Shown: positions 60,067 through 64,000 of the stretch, one piece after another
How positions within the stretch are numbered: position 1 is the first letter of the stretch
Layout: every line of letters starts with the position of its first letter
From: an uncultured Lachnospiraceae bacterium
GTDB lineage: Bacteria > Bacillota > Clostridia > Lachnospirales > Lachnospiraceae
Length of the DNA stretch: 64,000 nucleotides
Direction: 5' to 3'
NCBI GenBank assembly: GCA_910588875.1
Contig: CAJURT010000016.1
Location: 1-64,000, forward strand
Made by a program: the position numbers and the translations under genes
The notes under the pieces: generated by a model
What the model was told of the DNA's origin: nothing
Database searches by the model: none
What the model saw: the letters and a program-made list of their open reading frames with translations, nothing else

Positions 60067-61332
60067 TTACCGGAAGGAGGAGTAAAGCTTCCCTGCCTCC
60101 AGTGGGCGGCCCTTAGCCGCCGCCATTTCGCTGACTGTCACCAGCTGGAAGCCGCGCTTTGTCAGTTCCGGGATGATGGTCATCGAGGCATCGCCTGTAG
60201 CCCCGTATAATTCATGCATCAGAATAATGTCCCCGTCCTTTACCTGGCCCAATACGGAATTGATTGTCTGCTGGGCATTCCTTGTCTTCCAGTCCAGGGT
60301 GTCAATATTCCACTGAATCATTGGCATATGCGTATTCGCCAGTACGGTTGCATTGTAGCCGCCCCCTGGCAGGCGCATCACACGCGGCCGCACACCGCAT
60401 ACCGCCTCAATCGCATCATTGCAGCGGCTCACCTGTGCCTGGATCTCCGCCACCCCCTGCTTCTGCAGGTATTTATGGTTCATGGAATGGTTTGCCACCT
60501 CGTGCCCTTCAGCAACCATCCTTTTTACCTCCGTGGCATAGGAACCAACCCTTTCCCCCACCAAGAAAAATGTGGCCTTCCCGCCATATTGAGCCAGGCA
60601 GTCCATAATACGGTTCCCTACTGACGGCTGCGGGCCATCGTCATAGGTAAGGGCCACCATCGGCCTGGAAGGGTCAACCGTGCGCCCTAAAGCCTGTTGT
60701 GCCGCTGCCTGCCGGGCTGCTTCCTCTGCTGCCGCCTGGGCCGCTGCCGCTGCCTCTGCCTCCGCTGCCTGCCGGGCTGCCTCTTGAGCCGCAGCTTCCG
60801 CCTGCCGGGCCGCTTCCTCCGCCTGACGGGCTGCCTCCTCTGCTTTCCTCTGTGCTTCTTCCTGTGCTGCTGCCGGCCCCTTGTTCTGCTGTCCGGCGCC
60901 GCCGGCCACAATCACAGACGATCCCTGGCCATTCTCTGCTCCCGCTGTCTGGCCATTCTCTGCCCCGGCTGCCTGACCATTCTCTGCTCCCGCTGTCTGG
61001 CCGCTTTCTGCTCCCGCTGCCTGGCCGTTCTCTGCTCCCGCTGTCTGGCCCTTCTCTGCTCCCGCTGCCTGGCCGTTCTCTGCTCCCGCTGTCTGGCCGC
61101 TTTCTGTTCCCGCTGCCTGGCCATTCTCTGCTCCGGCGGCCCGGCCCTCTGCAATCCCGGAACCCCCCGGATCCTGCATCCAGACCATGGCATCCTCCCC
61201 TTGCCCAACACTCACCCAGTCTCTTTTCTCCCAATCTGCCCTTCCAAAATCCGGCGCTGCCGCCCACACCGGCTGTGCCATCAGGCAGACAGCCCCAATC
61301 ACTGCAGCTACCATTTTCCCATACTGCCTCAT
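60067..61332 (-). CDS. Polysaccharide deacetylase with octapeptide repeats, secreted
   Basis: The 421-residue protein has a signal peptide (1-25), then nine GAENGQ(A/T)A octapeptides (67-138), a coiled-coil Ala/Glu region (about 150-210), and a NodB domain from about 224. That domain has TYDDGPQPS (metal Asp), HEVANHSMNH (two His), RLPGGGYN and LMHELYGA. It probably removes acetyl groups from peptidoglycan or surface glycan, giving lysozyme resistance. It lies 93 bases from the FNT gene on the same strand. Confidence 0.92.
   Translation of the reverse strand: MRQYGKMVAAVIGAVCLMAQPVWAAAPDFGRADWEKRDWVSVGQGEDAMVWMQDPGGSGIAEGRAAGAENGQAAGTESGQTAGAENGQAAGAEKGQTAGAENGQAAGAESGQTAGAENGQAAGAENGQTAGAENGQGSSVIVAGGAGQQNKGPAAAQEEAQRKAEEAARQAEEAARQAEAAAQEAARQAAEAEAAAAAQAAAEEAARQAAAQQALGRTVDPSRPMVALTYDDGPQPSVGNRIMDCLAQYGGKATFFLVGERVGSYATEVKRMVAEGHEVANHSMNHKYLQKQGVAEIQAQVSRCNDAIEAVCGVRPRVMRLPGGGYNATVLANTHMPMIQWNIDTLDWKTRNAQQTINSVLGQVKDGDIILMHELYGATGDASMTIIPELTKRGFQLVTVSEMAAAKGRPLEAGKLYSSFR
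60919..61134. repeat. 24-bp in-frame tandem repeat, nine copies
   Basis: Nine 24-base units encode the GAENGQAA-type octapeptide array of the deacetylase. Copies differ mainly at N/S/K and A/T positions. Confidence 0.88.
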
Positions 61333-61425
61333 CTTTCTCGTCCTCCAAAATCTTTGTTAATCAAACACACTGTATCCCGCCTTCCTCAGACGCCGTGCCA
61401 TTATCACTTAGGGCCACTGCCCTTC

Positions 61426-62235
61426 TTATCCTTTGGGATGCCGCAGATACACCCACCAATAAACACCCCCCACAAACACAGCGCCCCCCACGATATTCCC
61501 CAAGGTAACCGGCAGAAGATTCCTGAACAAAAAGTTCCCCCATGTCAGAACGCTCGTATCTGTTGTTATGGCCTTTGCATATTCCGGGAGGCCCGCAGCA
61601 AACAAACCAGCCGGGCAGTAAAACATATTTGCCACGCTGTGCTCGAAGCCGCAGACCACAAACACCAGGATAGGGTAGAACAGGGCGATTACCTTCCCGG
61701 CGGCATCCTTTGCCGCAAAACTAACCCACACCGCCAGGCAGACTAAAAGGTTGCAGAGAACCCCTTTGAGGAAGGCATCCAAAAAGGGCATCGATACCTT
61801 TGCCACTGCAGTACTGACCGCAGACGCCGCCAGCTGCCCGTCAAACAGGCTCAGCTGATGGCTGTAAGCCACCATCCAGGCCACCAGGACGCTCCCTGCA
61901 AAATTCCCCAGATACACGATCAGCCAGTTGCGCAGCATCCCCCGCAAGGTGATCTCCCGGCCAAGCAGCGGAATCACCAGCAGGCAATTGCCGGTAAACA
62001 ACTCACTGCCGGCCAGAAGCACCAGCGTAAGTCCTGCCGGAAAAACACAGGCGCTGACCAGCTTCCCTGCCGAACCACCCACCGTACAGGCAGCCGTGGA
62101 GGCACCGCATCCCGCCACGGCAATATAGATACCGGCCATAACTGCAAGCAGAAACATCTTATCTGCCCCCATTGCCGCTTTCTTCTTTCCGATGCCGATA
62201 TAATTCTCTGCAATCTCTCCTGGTGTATAAAGCAT
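61426..62235 (-). CDS. Formate/nitrite transporter family channel
   Basis: The 269-residue protein has six membrane helices and the FNT pattern: LYTPGEIAENYIGIGKKKA at the start, LLAGSELFTGNCLLVIPL and later FCG/AKD-type loops (LVCLAVWVSFAAKDAAGKVIALFYPILVFVVCGFEHSVANMF). FNT proteins conduct formate, nitrite or hydrosulfide as pentamers. GGGAGGAAAAGG precedes the start. The neighbouring hydrogenase-type genes suggest formate handling. Confidence 0.93.
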   Translation of the reverse strand: MLYTPGEIAENYIGIGKKKAAMGADKMFLLAVMAGIYIAVAGCGASTAACTVGGSAGKLVSACVFPAGLTLVLLAGSELFTGNCLLVIPLLGREITLRGMLRNWLIVYLGNFAGSVLVAWMVAYSHQLSLFDGQLAASAVSTAVAKVSMPFLDAFLKGVLCNLLVCLAVWVSFAAKDAAGKVIALFYPILVFVVCGFEHSVANMFYCPAGLFAAGLPEYAKAITTDTSVLTWGNFLFRNLLPVTLGNIVGGAVFVGGVYWWVYLRHPKG

Positions 62236-62262
62236 CGTCCTTTTCCTCCCAATATTCTCCTC

Positions 62263-62979
62263 CTACTTACCAAGCAGTGCATCGACCACCCCCTGAATAC
62301 TCCTCTCCCTCACCGGTATCGTCAGATCCGGCTCATGGATATGTTCCAGGTAGTGGGCATCCGAATTGCTGATAATCCGGCAGCCATCCAGATAGGGGTT
62401 GCCCCGCTTCACCTCATGCAGCTTTTTCAGGTCCTTCAGTTCCGCTGTCTTAAACCTGCTGTCCGGCGGCACAAAGCCCAGGTTGGCAATCAGGCTGTTG
62501 GCGCTCTTCTCGATATGTGCCGGGAACATCACTCCGTCATAGGAACGCACCAGATCCCAAAGCTGGTCAAAGGAGATGTCCGCGCTGTTGATCAGCAGGT
62601 TCGGCTCCGTCCCCACCACCTCATCCTCCTCGTTGCAGATCTGCTGCTTCCCAAAGACTGCTTCCTTGTTGGGAAACTTCATCAGGCGGCCATACACATA
62701 GGCATCAAAAGCAAGGGCCTGTTCCAGAGCCGGAAACAGGCATACCGCGTGAACCTCCTCCGAGGTATTGATCTCCATCCCGGGAATCGCCAGCAGGCCG
62801 AACTGCTCCGCCAGCTTCATCACCGCCGGGCAATTCCGGCAGGTATTATGGTCGGTGACTGCAATCACATCCAGACCCTTGATGGCCGCCATGCCCACAA
62901 TATTGCCAGGTGTCATATCATCATCCCCGCATGGGGAAAGGCAGGAATGGATATGCAGGTCATAAGTAAGGCTGATCAT
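62263..62979 (-). CDS. PHP-domain phosphoesterase-like protein
   Basis: The start is set at 62979 (MISLTYDLHIHSCLSPCG); the ORF extends to 63024 and would overlap the preceding gene. The 238-residue protein has PHP motif I DLHIHSCLSPCGDDDM, motif II IAVTDHNTC, and the last motif SDAHYLEHIH, with the metal-binding His and Asp residues. PHP proteins hydrolyse phosphate esters. It lies directly after the DRTGG protein gene, 4 bases from its stop. In clostridia the pair often accompanies hydrogenase-related genes. Confidence 0.9.
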   Translation of the reverse strand: MISLTYDLHIHSCLSPCGDDDMTPGNIVGMAAIKGLDVIAVTDHNTCRNCPAVMKLAEQFGLLAIPGMEINTSEEVHAVCLFPALEQALAFDAYVYGRLMKFPNKEAVFGKQQICNEEDEVVGTEPNLLINSADISFDQLWDLVRSYDGVMFPAHIEKSANSLIANLGFVPPDSRFKTAELKDLKKLHEVKRGNPYLDGCRIISNSDAHYLEHIHEPDLTIPVRERSIQGVVDALLGK

Positions 62980-62983
62980 ATCC

Positions 62984-63319
62984 CTATCCCTGCATGGCCT
63001 GGTATATTTTAAGCGCCGCGTCAAAAATCGGCAGCTCGGTCCCCATCACCGTGATCTCCTGATCCTTTGCCTTCTTCATGGCAACCTCATCCAGCACGGC
63101 GCCCTCTGCCATAATGATACACGCCGCATCCGTCAGGGTAGCCACTGCCAGAGTGTTCATATTCCCCATCACTGTCACCCAGGCACAGCCTGCCGGCGCC
63201 CGCCCCATAGCAATACTCAGCAAATCACAGCAAAACGGCACCGTAATCTCCCGATCAGGATTCTCTCCCACATTCACTATGGCAAACATACCACTGTCCA
63301 ATAACTCCTGTACTGTCAT
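62984..63319 (-). CDS. DRTGG-domain protein
   Basis: The start is set at 63319 (MTVQELLDSGMFAIVNVG) with AGGAGGGAGAGG upstream. The 111-residue protein is a single DRTGG fold with VTVMGNMNTLAVATLTDAACIIMAEGA near the middle and KAKDQEITVMGTELPIFDAALKIY at the end. Such small proteins occur in clostridial hydrogenase-related operons; the molecular role is not known. Confidence 0.85.
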   Translation of the reverse strand: MTVQELLDSGMFAIVNVGENPDREITVPFCCDLLSIAMGRAPAGCAWVTVMGNMNTLAVATLTDAACIIMAEGAVLDEVAMKKAKDQEITVMGTELPIFDAALKIYQAMQG

Positions 63320-63332
63320 ATTCCTCTCCCTC

Positions 63333-63449
63333 CTGCAAACCATCCGCCGGCAAGCTTCGTCCCTTCCCGGCTGCAAACCACCCACCGACTGGCTTCGTCC
63401 CTTCCCGGCTGCAAACCATCCCCCGGCGGGCTGCTTCCTCCCTTCCCGC
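63333..63449. repeat. 38-41-bp tandem repeat, three copies plus a fragment
   Basis: Units at 63333-63370, 63371-63408 and 63409-63449 start CTGCAAACCA and end CTTCCCGG/C, with a fourth partial unit after them. They lie in the short gap between the hydrogenase-like gene and the DRTGG gene, immediately ahead of its ribosome site. Confidence 0.85.
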
Positions 63450-63457
63450 CTGCAAAG

Positions 63458-64000
63458 CTACTTCCCGCCCTCGTCCTCAGCCTCCCGGTTATCCAAAAGC
63501 GACATCTCATCTGAGATTCTCTGGATATATTCCTTCAGAATCCGCAGTGTCTCCTGTCCGCCCTTGTCCCCCTCATGCAGATCATCTGCCAGAATGGAGA
63601 CCTCCTCAGACAGCTTGTGCAGGTTCTCTCTCAGGTAATAGACACAGTCATTCTCGCTGGCCTGCCCCCGCACGATATCCTCTGCCAGCGCCTTACACGT
63701 AGGCGCCCCGCAGGAGCCGCAGTCCAGGCCCGGCAGCTTCTTGCACAGCCGCTCCACCTGGTTTAAGCGGGCAAAGCTTTCCATCATGTTGCCCCCAAGG
63801 CTGAACACCGGCTCATACTGCACGCCGGTTGTCCAGGGAATCATCTCCTCTGCGTGATCTTCCATATCCATATGGCTCCGGGCCACCGGCATGTATTTGC
63901 GCAGGCGCTTTAACTTCACCTCAGCCACATAAGGGTTCTCCACATTCAGGACCCCTCCCACGCAGCCGCCGTTGCAGGCATTCAGTTCCACGAATTTCAG
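63458..64000 (-). CDS. 4Fe-4S / Fe-hydrogenase C-terminal-like protein (partial)
   Basis: The reading frame runs off the right edge, so only the C-terminal part (at least 180 residues) is seen. It has KFVELNACNGGCVGGVLNVEN and then LDCGSCGAPTCKALAEDIVRGQASENDC, a 4Fe-4S binding motif with C-x2-C-x4-C. A helical tail (ILADDLHEGDKGGQ) follows. This resembles clostridial hydrogenase large-subunit C-terminal domain proteins that sit with PHP and DRTGG genes. No catalytic H-cluster cysteines can be judged in this part. Confidence 0.85.
   Translation of the reverse strand: MKFVELNACNGGCVGGVLNVENPYVAEVKLKRLRKYMPVARSHMDMEDHAEEMIPWTTGVQYEPVFSLGGNMMESFARLNQVERLCKKLPGLDCGSCGAPTCKALAEDIVRGQASENDCVYYLRENLHKLSEEVSILADDLHEGDKGGQETLRILKEYIQRISDEMSLLDNREAEDEGGK

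Noticed and set aside
60061..60079. Terminator after dctM
   Set aside because: CCTCCTTACCGGAAGGAGG is a perfect small hairpin, but it overlaps the end of the convergent deacetylase gene and has no U-tract.
63333..63449. CRISPR array
   Set aside because: Units are adjacent without unique spacers, so this is a tandem repeat.

Overview
The window reads as the chromosome of a low-to-mid GC Gram-positive anaerobe of the class Clostridia, most likely a Lachnospiraceae relative. This is an inference from a Firmicutes-type VIIb secretion ATPase, a paired FchA/FolD of clostridial type, an Lsa-type ABC-F protein, two TRAP uptake systems, choline-binding-like cell-wall repeats, strong AGGAGG ribosome sites and a 4Fe-4S hydrogenase-type module. 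No rRNA, tRNA, CRISPR array or complete insertion sequence was found.

Layout. (1) 1-13 kb, minus strand: a type VII secretion locus. In transcription order it encodes a VWA-FHA membrane protein, an FHA membrane protein, a 1659-residue EssC-type ATPase, a LytTR regulator, an unrecognised 239-residue protein, a YukD/EsaB-like ubiquitin fold, a helical WXG-like protein, five WXG100 proteins, then (behind a terminator) an AT-rich effector with a papain-like C-terminus. Divergent from it is an XRE-type regulator broken at a run of 11 cytosines, a possible phase switch. (2) 14.8-21.7 kb: cytidylate-kinase-like protein, FchA/FolD folate pair, flavoprotein, an Lsa-like ABC-F gene behind a transcription attenuator, GNAT, radical SAM. 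(3) 21.8-30.7 kb, minus strand: a LacI-regulated catabolic operon (SDR, TRAP DctPQM, second SDR, FAD oxidoreductase, LacI, cupin) with a -35/-10 promoter carrying two operators 40 bp apart. (4) 30.9-36.4 kb: orphan ABC permease, YitT, then a VWA lipoprotein, membrane anti-sigma-like protein and ECF sigma factor. (5) 36.7-38.5 kb: a deleted SdpI-family remnant beside a translationally coupled pair, an ImmA/IrrE-type zinc peptidase and a class III nucleotidyl-cyclase-like protein. This is the best candidate for an undescribed signalling or defence system. (6) 38.7-46.8 kb: hexuronate catabolism (two KdgK-like kinases, KDPG aldolase, IclR, altronate dehydratase; divergent LacI and UxaC) with clear operators. 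(7) 47-56 kb: envelope and housekeeping genes, including an L,D-transpeptidase, GIY-YIG protein, diguanylate cyclase, acyltransferase, NlpC/P60 hydrolase, thioredoxin reductase, a signal-less amidase with a basic repeat tail, a BglII-type restriction-enzyme remnant, an SDR and GreA. (8) 57-64 kb: second TRAP system, polysaccharide deacetylase with octapeptide repeats, FNT channel, and PHP, DRTGG and 4Fe-4S/hydrogenase-like proteins running off the window end.

How they work together: the hexuronate genes form most of a UxaC to UxaA to KdgK to Eda route (a UxaB-type reductase is not visible here), and the LacI/TRAP operon probably imports and oxidises a related sugar acid. The folate pair looks like a division of labour, because the FolD lacks two cyclohydrolase residues and FchA lies next to it. 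Short tandem repeats recur in both coding and intergenic DNA.
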